A DNA stretch of 64,000 nt from Anaerorhabdus furcosa (GTDB taxonomy: Bacteria > Bacillota_I > Bacilli_A > Erysipelotrichales > Erysipelotrichaceae), in the NCBI RefSeq assembly GCF_900167375.1, contig NZ_FUWY01000008.1, positions 1 to 64,000 on the forward strand. The letters are read 5' to 3'. Positions 54,925 through 62,378 of this stretch are shown here, one piece after another. A program made the translations under genes and the position numbers. The notes under the pieces are model-generated. The model was not told where the DNA came from and searched no databases. It was given only the letters and a program-made list of their open reading frames with translations. The first letter of the stretch is position 1. The number at the start of each line of letters is the position of its first letter.

Positions 54925-55452
54925 ATGTGTGGACGTTATTTATTCTCAGATGGAAAAAATCCAACACTACTAAAAATCAAAAAATATTATCAAGAAAAAC
55001 TCTCCTTTGATTTATACAATCAAATTAGTTTTGAAGAAGTATTCCCTAGTCAAAAAACAGTAGTATTCCTCATGGATGATGAAAACAAACTTCATCCAAC
55101 AATTATGAAATGGGGAATCACATTAAATAAAAAACAAGTAATTAATCTTAGAGATGAAAATAAAATCGCTTCCCGATACAAACCTTGTATCATTTTAGCG
55201 AGTGGATATTATGAATGGCAAAAAAGCACAAAACAAAAGCATTTCTTCACTACCAGTACTGGTATGATTTGTTTAGCTGGTTGTTATAATGATGAAAATG
55301 AATTTGCGATTATTACAGAAGAAGCAAATGATGACTTATCTAAAATTCATTCCCGAGTACCCTTTACCTTATCACAAGAAGATTTCAATGATTACTTCAA
55401 ACGTGATATTGTCTATTCAAATCAATACAAGATTATTGATAAAACCAATTAG
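54925..55452 (+). CDS. SRAP/YedK family protein (SOS-response-associated, abasic-site shield)
   Basis: A 175-residue SRAP protein. Cys 2 (MCGRY), which forms a thiazolidine link with abasic sites in single-stranded DNA, is present, as are the conserved Glu in ASGYYEWQK and His in KIHSRVPFTL. It protects abasic lesions at forks and fits with the polymerase gene upstream. Shorter than many (about 220) because two loops are trimmed. Confidence 0.92.
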   Translation: MCGRYLFSDGKNPTLLKIKKYYQEKLSFDLYNQISFEEVFPSQKTVVFLMDDENKLHPTIMKWGITLNKKQVINLRDENKIASRYKPCIILASGYYEWQKSTKQKHFFTTSTGMICLAGCYNDENEFAIITEEANDDLSKIHSRVPFTLSQEDFNDYFKRDIVYSNQYKIIDKTN

Positions 55453-55480
55453 CTATTATAATCCATCACAAATAGAAAAA

Positions 55481-55510
55481 GTAAAGCGTTGACTAATCTC
55501 AACGCTTTAC
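55481..55510. terminator. Hairpin between the SRAP gene and the 55580 gene
   Basis: Twelve-base perfect stem (GTAAAGCGTTGA with TCAACGCTTTAC, loop ctaatc). The minus-strand side has TTTTTC after the stem, so it is a good terminator for the 55580 gene; in plus orientation the T tract is poor. Confidence 0.78.
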
Positions 55511-55523
55511 CTATATATTGGAC

Positions 55524-55546
55524 AAAATCTATCCTGGATAGATTTT
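55524..55546. repeat. Perfect palindrome after the SRAP operon
   Basis: AAAATCTATCC and GGATAGATTTT flank one T, followed by TTTGGG in plus orientation. It may be the SRAP-operon terminator or a leftover of an element tip. Confidence 0.5.
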
Positions 55547-55579
55547 TGGGTACAAATTGAATAATACTTTCATTTATGT

Positions 55580-56158
55580 TTATTTAATTAATTTCAAACT
55601 ATTATTTTGATAATATGAATTACTAATAAAGCCATAGAAATTTATATCAGAAATTCGATATTTAAAATATATTTCATCTTTATTTTGTTTATAATTTATT
55701 TTCAATTTTTCATCTTCCATTAAATCCACTAAACTATTAAAATCATATTCTAAGAAAATTGCTTCTTTCTTAGATATTTCTATCGCATACATAAGACTTC
55801 CATCAAAAATTGGAAATAATGCACTTTTATTCATTTCCATCATAGATGTATACATCCACGCATTTTCTATACTATCAATTTCTTCAAAATCTTCGAATCT
55901 TTGATTAAACAAATCGATTGTTTGCTGTTTTGGATTATCTAGTAAAAACACAGCGACACCACATAGGATTAACTTAAAAACTAAATACTTATCATTTTTT
56001 ATAGATAGTAAATAATTCGCGAAAACAATACACATCATGAACATCATAAACCAAAACAAGAAATTCAGAGTGAAATTATAAAACTTAATTTGCATCATAA
56101 TGTTAGTTGTATAGATAAATAGGAACCCTAATAATAAAGAATAAATGTTTTTTTTCAT
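55580..56158 (-). CDS. Predicted membrane protein, unrecognised
   Basis: A 192-residue protein with three hydrophobic segments in the first 75 residues (about 5-24, 28-50, 58-75) and a soluble acidic C-terminal part of about 110 residues. No family recognised. It starts six bases after the stop of the secreted 241-residue protein and should be co-transcribed with it; a partner or immunity-like role is possible but unsupported. Confidence 0.68.
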   Translation of the reverse strand: MKKNIYSLLLGFLFIYTTNIMMQIKFYNFTLNFLFWFMMFMMCIVFANYLLSIKNDKYLVFKLILCGVAVFLLDNPKQQTIDLFNQRFEDFEEIDSIENAWMYTSMMEMNKSALFPIFDGSLMYAIEISKKEAIFLEYDFNSLVDLMEDEKLKINYKQNKDEIYFKYRISDINFYGFISNSYYQNNSLKLIK

Positions 56159-56164
56159 TTTTGA

Positions 56165-56890
56165 TTACATTGCTCCTGATTGGTACGGATAACTAGTAGT
56201 TAATGCTCTACAAGCTGCAGGATAACCATAATTACTTGGATCGCCTACCCAAAAATATGATTTTTTTGTAATTGTGGAACCAGTTTGTGTTCCTTTGCTC
56301 CAAGAACTTCCATCATATATGGCTTTAAATAATTTAATATCAGTTTTACTTGTCAAAATTGAACATTGGGAGTACGTAGCCATGCTATAGGATATATATA
56401 CATATTGCGGCGAGTTAAGTGAATCAACTATCAACGATCCCCAAGAAGTTATTAATCCTGGCCACACCCCTATTGCAGAAGCAGCTAGTGCTACTGCTGT
56501 CGCAGGGCTATTGGTATAGTTCAAATTAACTAAAACCGGTAACAGTTGTGTATAGGAACTCCATGTAGATCTAGGTTGAATAAGTTCTCTTTCTATTTCT
56601 CGAGTATCAATTTTATTAATTATAATTAAGTCCCCATTAACTTTTTCATAAATATAGTCATTATATTTATAGAATTCATTAATCCCCTCTTTTCCTTCCA
56701 CCGTAAATAACAACCCCTCTTCAACATTAAGATAATATATAAGTATCTCTTCTCCAATTTGAATTACTTCTTTGGTTTTTTTCTCTTTTCCCACTATTTT
56801 TTCTTGTCCTTGTTCTGCAAGTAAATTTAATGGCATAATAAAACTAGCAATAAGCATTGATGATAAAACTAAGCAGATAATTTTTTTCAT
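56165..56890 (-). CDS. Predicted secreted protein, unrecognised
   Basis: A 241-residue protein with a clear Sec signal peptide (KKIICLVLSSMLIASFIMP; likely cut after LLA). The mature part has an acidic first region (to about 110) and a second region rich in Ser, Thr, Tyr and Trp with a hydrophobic helix (NSPATAVALAASAIGVWPG) and a few Cys. No enzyme motif. GAGGAGGA precedes the ATG. The first gene of a two-gene unit with the membrane protein at 55580. Confidence 0.72.
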   Translation of the reverse strand: MKKIICLVLSSMLIASFIMPLNLLAEQGQEKIVGKEKKTKEVIQIGEEILIYYLNVEEGLLFTVEGKEGINEFYKYNDYIYEKVNGDLIIINKIDTREIERELIQPRSTWSSYTQLLPVLVNLNYTNSPATAVALAASAIGVWPGLITSWGSLIVDSLNSPQYVYISYSMATYSQCSILTSKTDIKLFKAIYDGSSWSKGTQTGSTITKKSYFWVGDPSNYGYPAACRALTTSYPYQSGAM

Positions 56891-57009
56891 ATTAGCTTCC
56901 TCCTCATTTTTATTAAATTTAATCGCTAAATCTTTCTATTGATTAAATACATAAAGAATTTTTTACTTTCGAATCAAGTGGCTCTTGCAGTATTAGATTT
57001 TGTGTAACT

Positions 57010-57177
57010 TCAATCAATCATAAACCATACTTTATTGTCTCTCATATAATCAAAAACTTCTGTATAATTATTATTTAAATATTCATCTTTTGTATTTAAA
57101 CAAAATTGTTCTGTAATGATATTATTGTCACCATCATAAATTATATAGTTTTCATAATTATCGCCATAAAACTCTGA
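57010..57177 (-). pseudogene. Orphan C-terminal coding fragment
   Basis: About 55 codons open on the minus strand with no start: SEFYGDNYENYIIYDGDNN, ITEQFCLNTKDEYLNNN and so on to a TGA at 57010. A stop lies directly in front (57178-57180). It looks like the 3' end of a lost gene. Not similar to the fragment at 57236 or to any neighbour. Confidence 0.5.
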
Positions 57178-57235
57178 TCATTTACAATCGTATTATTATC
57201 TAATATTAAAATTAGTTTTTTCCTTTGCAAACGTT

Positions 57236-57385
57236 TTAAATACAGACAGTAGCCCAAAATAGAATTCTAAAATACTCACTATTGATATTTACCAATGATA
57301 ATACAAGTACTAATATTCCAACAATTGCATTAAAATTATACTCTATCGATGTCTTCTTCACAAAGAAATTTTTTGTGTTTTTCAC
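57236..57385 (-). pseudogene. Decayed 5' copy of the membrane-protein gene at 58692
   Basis: The 171 bases 57248-57418 closely match 59127-59298, which cover the 5' end of the intact gene at 58692-59264. In this copy the start is GTG instead of ATG, the GGAGGATAGT ribosome site has become a poor GAAAGATAGT, and the frame stops after about 49 codons (VGILVLVLSLVNINSEYFR, then WATVCI and TAA). It is a truncated duplicate. Confidence 0.8.
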
Positions 57386-57531
57386 ACTATCTTTCAGAGC
57401 TAGTTTAAAATATTAAAATCATATACTTTGCGAATTCTAGTTAAAAATTTTCTATTGTTACACAATTCTACTAGGTAAGGTTCTCTTTTTTTATAACTGA
57501 ATTCCTAACTGCTTGTGTTTACACATAATAT
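57386..57531. other. Non-coding remainder of the 56891-57531 gap
   Basis: The gap 56891-57531 holds the promoter side of the secreted-protein gene, the two gene fragments above and, from 57386 to 57531, AT-rich sequence in which no further gene, RNA or hairpin was seen. Confidence 0.6.
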
Positions 57532-57804
57532 TCATACTATATCTTTCTTCTCAATAAATTTAATAGAAGTCAATATAGTAATAATTCCTAAAACAATGAG
57601 AAATACCAATAATATATCATAAATGAAAAGTGATGTTTCCTTAAAAAATAAATCGAATTCACTTTTGAATGTAATTGAATTTACAGATATACCAGAAACA
57701 TAAATCGCTACACCGATTAGTGTTCTCATTGATACTTGGATTAAAATGGCGATTGTTGATATACATATTCCCATTTTAAATAATTCTATATTTTTTATTT
57801 TCAT
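57532..57804 (-). CDS. Small predicted membrane protein, unrecognised
   Basis: A 90-residue protein with two hydrophobic segments (about 10-37 and 58-80) separated by an acidic loop. No family recognised. It starts 25 bases after the stop of the secreted 147-residue protein, so the pair may form one unit. The ribosome site is weak. Confidence 0.6.
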   Translation of the reverse strand: MKIKNIELFKMGICISTIAILIQVSMRTLIGVAIYVSGISVNSITFKSEFDLFFKETSLFIYDILLVFLIVLGIITILTSIKFIEKKDIV

Positions 57805-57828
57805 TTATTAACTAAAATCTAATTACCA

Positions 57829-58272
57829 TTAGTAATTGTATTTAACATCCTGCGTAAGACCGACAAGAACCTTTGCCGTTCCGGAATCTTCATATGTTCC
57901 AAAAAGATGTCTATCATACGAATAATTTTGATATTTAGAGAAATATGTAATTGTACATGATCTAACTGTTTTATTTGCGTAAGTTTTTGAATAAGTTATA
58001 GATGAACTAGTAGATAGACCAATTGTAGTGTTAATGTTTTTCGCTACTTCATAAGACCAACCTACGGTCATTGTACTCTCATCTGTTCTACTTACATAAA
58101 ATCGCTTGGATCCACCTGCTGCAACATCATCGCTCGATACAACAATATTATAGTCCGTAAATTGTGAAGTAGCTTTTATGTTTTTATTAGAATCTTCCGC
58201 ATATGTAACTGTTGGAGTTAGAATTCTAGTAAATAAAAGTGTAGATAGTATAATTCTTGTAATCTTTTTCAT
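57829..58272 (-). CDS. Small predicted secreted protein, unrecognised
   Basis: A 147-residue protein with a Sec signal peptide (KKITRIILSTLLFTRILTP, likely cut after TYA). The mature part, about 122 residues, is rich in Ser, Thr and Tyr with alternating pattern typical of beta sheet (YNIVVSSDDVAAGGSKRFYV, STMTVGWSYEVAKN). One Cys only. No known bacteriocin or toxin motif. GGAGG before the ATG. It is accompanied downstream by a two-span membrane protein. Confidence 0.7.
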   Translation of the reverse strand: MKKITRIILSTLLFTRILTPTVTYAEDSNKNIKATSQFTDYNIVVSSDDVAAGGSKRFYVSRTDESTMTVGWSYEVAKNINTTIGLSTSSSITYSKTYANKTVRSCTITYFSKYQNYSYDRHLFGTYEDSGTAKVLVGLTQDVKYNY

Positions 58273-58691
58273 TAAAATTTCCTCCTTTTAATGAAAATTT
58301 TTTTTGATTCTATTAGAATATTATAATGGCTAAGATTAATTTTTATAATCTGAATGTTTTACATATATGTTAATAAAACTGGGTTACCAATGAAATAAAA
58401 TTACAATAGGCTATGCTCTTTTTTATTTTCATTCTTTTAAGAATTAATTGGATACTGTAAATAACTATTTAAATCAACATTTTATTCATATAACAACAAA
58501 GCATGATTCGCAATAATATAAGAAATCTATACGCTATTGAACTATTAGCTTGTAAACATCGTATTGCTAAATACATCCAAAATGCATTGCATAGTGCAAA
58601 TAACCAAGTCATCTATAGTTCCTCATCAATCAAAGTTAATTGTAAATAACTTACATACAACAAATTCAAAGTTCTACGATTATCGATAATC
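58273..58691. other. Gene-poor AT-rich gap
   Basis: About 420 bases without a convincing gene. It must hold the promoter for the 58272 gene (minus strand). A stem-like AGATTA...TAATCT occurs near 58335-58352. The only open frame is the weak plus-strand one at 58503. Confidence 0.5.
58503..58649 (+). CDS. Weak 48-codon open frame, perhaps a gene fragment
   Basis: Reads MIRNNIRNLYAIELLACKH, then IAKYIQNALHSANNQ. It has no ribosome site and a stop codon lies four codons before the ATG. The amphipathic helical look is of a real protein fragment, perhaps a transposase remnant, but I cannot identify it. Confidence 0.2.
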   Translation: MIRNNIRNLYAIELLACKHRIAKYIQNALHSANNQVIYSSSSIKVNCK

Positions 58692-59264
58692 TCAAAATCT
58701 ACTTTTTACAGAACTGCTCATAAGATCAGCTAGGTTTGTGGGAACATATTCAGAGTTCTTATCTTGGAAGACAATAGAATTATTTTTTGTCTGCAAGAAA
58801 TTCAATATTTTTTGTGCTACATCATTATCTAGTACAGGAATCAAGATTTCTTGGAGATTTGATTTAATATAAATCTTGTGGTTTCCCTTATATCCTGGAC
58901 GTGTAATTTCAAACACATTTGAGTCATGTCTTGCAATTACAATATCTTTGTATTCAATAGCAACATACTTCTTAAAGCTATATGCTAAAACTACATTTTC
59001 AAAGAACAATGCATTCTCAAATGTTTTGTAACTATCATCGACTAAATTACTTACACTCATCATAAATTTATTTAATCTATTCAATTTAATAAGGAATAAT
59101 ATAACAATAATAAGTTCAAAACAAATAGTAGCCCAAAATAGAATTTTGAAATACTCACTATTGATATTTGCCAATGATAATACAAGTACTAATATTCCAA
59201 CAATTGCACTAAAACTATATTCTATTGCTGACTTTTTTACAAAGAAATTTTTTATGTTTTTCAT
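58692..59264 (-). CDS. Membrane-anchored PH-like (YcxB-type) protein
   Basis: A 190-residue protein: short basic N-terminus, two hydrophobic segments (about 15-34 and 38-58), then a soluble beta-rich domain (FENVVLAYSFKKYVAIEYKDI, VFEITRPGYKGNHKIYIKS) that resembles the bacterial PH-like domain of YcxB proteins. That assignment is by pattern only. It lies 27 bases after the secreted 247-residue protein and has a GGAGGATAGT site before the ATG. It belongs to the operon led by the AgrD-like peptide. A broken copy lies at 57236. Confidence 0.7.
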   Translation of the reverse strand: MKNIKNFFVKKSAIEYSFSAIVGILVLVLSLANINSEYFKILFWATICFELIIVILFLIKLNRLNKFMMSVSNLVDDSYKTFENALFFENVVLAYSFKKYVAIEYKDIVIARHDSNVFEITRPGYKGNHKIYIKSNLQEILIPVLDNDVAQKILNFLQTKNNSIVFQDKNSEYVPTNLADLMSSSVKSRF

Positions 59265-59291
59265 ACTATCCTCCGCAGTTAGTTTAAAATA

Positions 59292-60035
59292 TTAAAAACC
59301 TATACCTATTGCATTAACACCACTAGATAATACAGATAGAGTGGCATTCCCACTACTTGATGGAGTAACCTTTAATTGAAGATATGCTGAATAACTATAC
59401 GCATCTTTATTAGCTGTATAACTATAAAATCCATAAGCACTAGAAGTTTTATTATTTCTAATACTAGAGGTTTTATCAATTCCTCCCCAACCTCCAGTAA
59501 ATTCTGCTTTTACAGAAGATATTACAAATTTAGAATCATCCATACTCCAAGAAATTGTATTATCACAAGTTATCACGGTTCCGTGTCCTGTTGCAGAATA
59601 TGAATATGATAACCTCTTTGTATAAGTTGTTGCTCTAGTCATACTTGAATTTTCAATTTCAATTGTACCAACTATATTTGCTTTTGGGTCATACCCTTGT
59701 GCATATAATTGAGTACGCAATTCACCTGCAAATTCTGGAAATTCATTAGGAACAAGTTCGAGAACAAATGCTGGATCCCATAATAAGTTTCCCTTTTCAA
59801 ATTCATTCATTTTTTCAACTATTTGATTTCTTACTATCGCTTTTATCTCTTTATAAGTTAAGTTTGAAATATCCGATTGAGTTTTTATATTTGTTTCATT
59901 ATCATTCAATTCAGAATACATACCATATGACAGTAATTTTTGTTTCAATACATCTTCATTATCTTCAGCAAAAACATTAGGTGTGATAAAAGTAAAAATT
60001 AACAATATGCTTAGTAACAACTTTATTTTTTTCAT
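59292..60035 (-). CDS. Predicted secreted protein, unrecognised
   Basis: A 247-residue protein with a Sec signal peptide (KKIKLLLSILLIFTFITP, likely cut after VFA). The mature part has a helical, acidic first half (NLTYKEIKAIVRNQIVEKMN) and a Ser/Thr/Tyr-rich second half from about 140 with beta pattern (YTKRLSYSYSATGHGTVITC, KVTPSSSGNATLSVLSSG). Gly-rich C-terminus (VNAIGIGF). No catalytic motif. It follows the AgrD-like peptide gene by 58 bases on the same strand with GGAGAAGA before the ATG, so both should come from one transcript. Confidence 0.75.
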   Translation of the reverse strand: MKKIKLLLSILLIFTFITPNVFAEDNEDVLKQKLLSYGMYSELNDNETNIKTQSDISNLTYKEIKAIVRNQIVEKMNEFEKGNLLWDPAFVLELVPNEFPEFAGELRTQLYAQGYDPKANIVGTIEIENSSMTRATTYTKRLSYSYSATGHGTVITCDNTISWSMDDSKFVISSVKAEFTGGWGGIDKTSSIRNNKTSSAYGFYSYTANKDAYSYSAYLQLKVTPSSSGNATLSVLSSGVNAIGIGF

Positions 60036-60093
60036 TTTTCTTCTCCTTTTTCATATTTCTTAGTAACAATTCTAGATATTTTAATATATTTAC

Positions 60094-60201
60094 TTAATAT
60101 TTTTCTGGTTGATACCAACCAAATGCTGACATAGTTCCATTTCCTACAACTGCAACAAACATCAACACAGTACCAAGAAAGTTTAAAATTTTCTTTTTCA
60201 T
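60094..60201 (-). CDS. AgrD-like cyclic lactone autoinducer precursor (Ser type), 35 residues
   Basis: Too short for routine gene finding but convincing. AAAGGAGG stands seven bases before the ATG. The peptide has a basic start (MKKKILNFLG), an amphipathic hydrophobic helix (TVLMFVAVVGNG), then TMSAFGW and the tail YQPEKY. Clostridial AgrD peptides share a hydrophobic leader, a Cys-started five-residue ring and a YQP(E/K) tail. Here the ring start would be Ser (SAFGW), giving a lactone instead of a thiolactone, as known for some staphylococcal signals. No agrB, agrC or agrA gene is in the window. Followed by a secreted protein. Confidence 0.72.
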   Translation of the reverse strand: MKKKILNFLGTVLMFVAVVGNGTMSAFGWYQPEKY

Positions 60202-60229
60202 ACTCTGCCTCCTTTCTATTTTCTTCATC

Positions 60230-60260
60230 ATTATCATATATAAATAAATCAAAGATACGC
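60230..60260 (-). promoter_or_regulatory. Candidate activator-dependent promoter of the AgrD-like gene
   Basis: On the minus strand TATGAT (60233-60238) is a fair -10 box, while the -35 position (GCGTAT, 60255-60260; 16-base spacing) is poor. A weak -35 directly next to the direct repeats fits activator control. Confidence 0.4.
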
Positions 60261-60267
60261 AATGGGT

Positions 60268-60301
60268 TTGGTTCGAATAGGCAAATTCTTGGTTTGAATA
60301 G
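60268..60301. promoter_or_regulatory. Two 13-bp direct repeats 21 bp apart (LytTR/AgrA-like site)
   Basis: TTGGTTCGAATAG at 60268-60280 and TTGGTTTGAATAG at 60289-60301, 12 of 13 bases equal, start to start exactly 21 bp. LytTR regulators such as AgrA and VirR bind pairs of about 9-bp direct repeats spaced about two helical turns apart, containing a GTT core, as here. It lies 7 bases from the predicted -35 box of the AgrD-like gene. Confidence 0.55.
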
Positions 60302-60311
60302 ATATATATAA

Positions 60312-60350
60312 GTTTAGTTAATCAAAAAAAAAAAAAAAAAAAAACTAAAC
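60312..60350. repeat. A21 homopolymer flanked by inverted GTTTAGTT/AACTAAAC
   Basis: A run of 21 A at 60324-60344 between GTTTAGTT (60312-60319) and AACTAAAC (60343-60350). The run is the longest in the window and lies 11 bases beyond the direct repeats, upstream of the AgrD-like gene. It could bend DNA, act as an UP-like element or change length by slippage. Confidence 0.7.
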
Positions 60351-60393
60351 CATACTCACCTTTTATAATCTAAATATATTGAAGCAGGATAAA

Positions 60394-60434
60394 ATACTCT
60401 TAGATAAGGCAAAGAATCTAATATCTAAGAGTAT
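60394..60434 (-). terminator. Terminator of the RiPP cluster
   Basis: Thirteen-base perfect stem (ATACTCTTAGATA with TATCTAAGAGTAT) and a 15-base loop, with TTTTATCC after it on the minus strand, about 200 bases after the ABC transporter stop. The region 60435-60630 between them shows no gene. Confidence 0.75.
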
Positions 60435-60630
60435 CGATTGTTCAATAGACTATCATTTACTATGCTTCACTTTTACTTTTATTTCATGTGCGCAAGATAT
60501 TGAGTTCTTTTAATCATTAATAATATTTTTACATGAAGAATAATTTTTTTGTTTAATAGTATTTATCTTTACCACTTAATCGAAGATAATGCTGTATAAT
60601 AGATAATTACTTCACGTGACTATTAGCAAC

Positions 60631-62286
60631 TTATAAAGTTTGGTTGAGAATGAGATTTTTGAATTGCTTGCATTCATTATAAAGTTTTTGATAATCTCCT
60701 TTCATAATGATTCTACCTTCTGAAAACAATATAATTTCATCAAATTGCATCATGACTTCCTTATCAATTCTATGAGTTACAATAACTATCGTTTTATCCA
60801 GTTTTAGAATACGTTGTTCTATCATACTAGATGAAATTCTATCTAACGCTGAAGTTGGTTCATCCATAATGATAACATTAGAATCTCTAAGTATAGCTCT
60901 CGCTAATAAAATACGTTGTTTTTCTCCACCAGACAACTTATTAGAATCAATGTGTGAAGTTAAAGACAATTTTCTTTTTTTCATAATATCAAGAAAACCC
61001 GTTATATCAAGGACTTTTTCAACATCAACCCAATTATATTCATCACTCAACAATGTAACATTATCAAAGATGCTTCCTTCAAATATAAAATCACTTTGAA
61101 GAACAAAACTTACTTGATTTCTAAATGAACTTAGATTAATATTTTTGGAATTAATCGTTGAAATAGTATAATCACCTTTGCAATCTTCACAAGGATTCAA
61201 AAGCAAATGCAAAGTTGTAGATTTTCCAGAACCACTTTCTCCAACAATGGCATATTTTTTATTTTTATATATTTCTAGATTTACATCCTTAATCGAGAAC
61301 TCAGAATTTTCTTTGTGAAATGATACATTTTTCAAACTAAATACTGATTCGTTAAGCGATGTAACTAAAACTTCATTATTTTTAAAATCTATGTTAATTA
61401 AGTAATTAAGTCTTTCTCTTATTTTCTTCGTTGATATAATTTTATTAATATCTTTAGCTATATTTGTAATAGGAAAAACAATATTATTAGACAATTGAAT
61501 TGATGCAATAAGGATTCCAATTGTCAAATATCCATTTAATGTCATATATGTACCAATGATAAATAGTGATATAAACACAGAGTTACTGAATAACGATGAT
61601 AACGCAGAATACTTGCTTAAAAAATTATTATAATCAATGTTTTGCTTTTCAGAATTATTGACTTTTTCCTCAGCTTTTTTATAAAACTGCTTATGAGCAT
61701 TATATCCTCTTATAGTAAGCAATCCAGAGATAACATTTTTTATAAAATTCAATTCATTGATTTTTGTATTTGAAACATCCATTTTCATTTTTGAATTTCT
61801 TGTAGATATTATCTTTGTTATAATCAAAGGCATACTCGAAAGTATTACTGTGATTAGGAAAATAATTATTGAATAATTCATTAAAATGACAATAGACGAT
61901 ATGCTCACAATTAATCCTCTAGCAATATTTATAATGCTTTTTAAGTAATCATTTTCATAACTGATCATGTCATTCGTTAATATTGATAAATAGCTATCAC
62001 TGCTATTATTATCTTCTCCATAAATTAAATTTTGAAGAATCTTACATTTCATGTCTTTAATACTTCTAAATATATATTCATTCTGGAGTAATTCAGCAAT
62101 GTACTGTGATATAGAAAACCATACCAATAATATTATCGAGATAATTACAATTGATTTATATAATTCTAAATTTTTATATACTACACTATCAATTATTTTT
62201 TGTTGAATCACAGCAAAAAGCACCATATTAAATGAATCAAACATTGCGAATATAATAGTAATCACAAATAGTATTTTATTTTTCAT
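60631..62286 (-). CDS. ABC exporter (fused membrane and ATPase domains) of the RiPP cluster
   Basis: A 551-residue half transporter. Six hydrophobic segments in residues 1-290, then an ATPase domain: Walker A VGESGSGKSTTLHLL, Q-loop VSFVLQSDFIFEG, signature KLSGGEKQRILLARA, Walker B VIIMDEPTSALD and H-loop IVTHR. There is no N-terminal C39 peptidase domain, so leader removal must be done elsewhere. It is 92 bases after the radical SAM gene on the same strand, and its ATG follows GGAGGT. Exporting the modified peptide, or self-protection, is inferred. Confidence 0.92.
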   Translation of the reverse strand: MKNKILFVITIIFAMFDSFNMVLFAVIQQKIIDSVVYKNLELYKSIVIISIILLVWFSISQYIAELLQNEYIFRSIKDMKCKILQNLIYGEDNNSSDSYLSILTNDMISYENDYLKSIINIARGLIVSISSIVILMNYSIIIFLITVILSSMPLIITKIISTRNSKMKMDVSNTKINELNFIKNVISGLLTIRGYNAHKQFYKKAEEKVNNSEKQNIDYNNFLSKYSALSSLFSNSVFISLFIIGTYMTLNGYLTIGILIASIQLSNNIVFPITNIAKDINKIISTKKIRERLNYLINIDFKNNEVLVTSLNESVFSLKNVSFHKENSEFSIKDVNLEIYKNKKYAIVGESGSGKSTTLHLLLNPCEDCKGDYTISTINSKNINLSSFRNQVSFVLQSDFIFEGSIFDNVTLLSDEYNWVDVEKVLDITGFLDIMKKRKLSLTSHIDSNKLSGGEKQRILLARAILRDSNVIIMDEPTSALDRISSSMIEQRILKLDKTIVIVTHRIDKEVMMQFDEIILFSEGRIIMKGDYQKLYNECKQFKNLILNQTL

Positions 62287-62378
62287 ATTTACCTCCAGAT
62301 AATAGTTTAAATATATAAATAAGAATAAACTTCTAATTTGAAAACTATATAAATTAAAGATACTTAAAGTTTTCAGCC

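Noticed and set aside
56891-57531. CRISPR array or riboswitch in the large gap
   Set aside because: No regularly spaced repeats and no compact conserved RNA fold were seen; gene fragments explain part of it.
57829-58272. Lactococcin 972-type bacteriocin
   Set aside because: The size and Sec signal are suggestive, but the Trp/Gly-rich pattern of that family is absent.
58503-58649. A real small plus-strand gene
   Set aside because: No ribosome site, a stop just upstream and no recognised product; kept only as a weak entry.
60032-60262. A 76-codon frame overlapping the AgrD-like gene in another frame
   Set aside because: It lacks a ribosome site and has unnatural composition; the 35-codon frame has a perfect site and a family-like product.
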